Below, one piece after another: positions 16,164 to 16,463 of a stretch of DNA of 16,463 bases (within the stretch, counting starts at the first letter, position 1; the number at the start of each line of letters is the position of its first letter). The stretch spans positions 175,502 to 191,964 of the forward strand of contig GG745380.1 of NCBI GenBank assembly GCA_000151295.1, given 5' to 3'. A program made the translations under genes and the position numbers. The DNA is from Allomyces macrogynus ATCC 38327 (lineage: Eukaryota > Blastocladiomycota > Blastocladiomycetes > Blastocladiales > Blastocladiaceae). Under the pieces are notes generated by a model. The model saw only the letters and a list, made by a program, of their open reading frames with translations, ran no database searches and had not been told where the DNA came from.

Positions 16164-16463
16164 ATGGATGACGACTTGTTGCAGTTGCCGCTCGATGAGC
16201 GCCTCAACCACAAGGTAACGGCGACGCGACGCCTGCGCTGCAACTCCGAGCTCGACCGCGTTCCTCGGCGCCATGATCTGTCTGCCACAACGATGTGATC
16301 AAAATATCGGCTATTACGACGCGGAACCCGAGTCTTCGCAGGATTAGGAGTCATGTCTACCCGCTCTGACCGGCAACCACCCTCCCCCGTCGATTCGCCA
16401 GAACTGGAAAGCGCGCAATCCGGATTCGATGACTCGCGCAACGTTAATAGCTCGTCGTTTCCC
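16164..16463 (+). CDS. Start of a gene at the right edge, possibly XMAP215/Stu2-type TOG protein (partial)
   Basis: From ATG 16164 (context CGACATGG) the first 17 codons read MDDDLLQLPLDERLNHK and are followed by GTAACG, a possible donor in phase 0. The string resembles the N-terminus of XMAP215/ch-TOG/Stu2 microtubule polymerases, where an acidic start, LPL-(D/E)-x-(R/K) and HK are followed by WKAR. A phase-0 acceptor at 16401 (CGCCAG) would resume with NWKAR, which fits, but the intron would be 187 nt, longer than usual here, and the residues after it are not TOG-like. The alternative is a separate gene starting at ATG 16353, whose frame is open to the window end and reads as a Ser/Pro/Asp-rich disordered start. 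Continuing 3' sequence is needed to choose. Confidence 0.3.

Noticed and set aside
15620..16441. Minus-strand 273-codon open frame at the right end
   Set aside because: Overlaps the inhibitor exon and its intron in another frame, Ser/Arg/Pro-rich, no domain; it would cross the inhibitor promoter.

Overview
The window is eukaryotic nuclear DNA, GC-rich, with many short GT-AG introns (about 53-95 nt in nearly all genes), TATA boxes about 180-190 nt upstream of some start codons, and genes on both strands. The conserved genes are a COP9 signalosome subunit 2, a mitochondrial acetyl-CoA hydrolase/CoA-transferase and a mitochondrial F1-ATPase inhibitor. Gene density and intron size suggest a fungus, possibly an early-diverging lineage such as Blastocladiomycota. 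That placement is inferred from genome style, not from a diagnostic marker.

Left part (1-3575): a tandem array of three copies of one single-exon gene for a single-pass membrane protein whose outer domain resembles LEA2/Hin1-type domains. The first copy is only its 3' end, cut by the window edge; the other two are complete (786-1703 and 2544-3455). Promoters and downstream sequences are duplicated with the genes, at a period of about 1758 nt. A 284-nt tract in the two full copies is identical although its flanks differ by roughly 10-14%, which suggests gene conversion.

Middle (4082-5307, minus strand): a probable five-exon gene for a protein of about 318 residues that I do not recognise. Plus strand, 5923-10563: three tandem short-chain dehydrogenase/reductase (SDR) genes, each with six exons and five introns at matching positions. 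The first two look intact. The third is a pseudogene with a premature stop, two one-base deletions, a GC splice donor and a greatly enlarged last intron.

Right part (10858-16463): the CoA-transferase (minus) and CSN2 (plus) are divergent across a 785-nt region. CSN2 converges on the ATPase inhibitor gene (minus). At the right edge a further plus-strand gene begins; its first exon resembles the start of XMAP215/Stu2-type TOG proteins, but the call is weak.

The genes do not form an obvious pathway. The CoA-transferase and the ATPase inhibitor are both mitochondrial energy-metabolism proteins, and the SDRs and LEA2-like proteins are both membrane-attached, but the dominant theme is local tandem duplication at different stages (recent conversion, stable paralogy, decay). 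I see no mobile element, CRISPR array, rRNA or tRNA.
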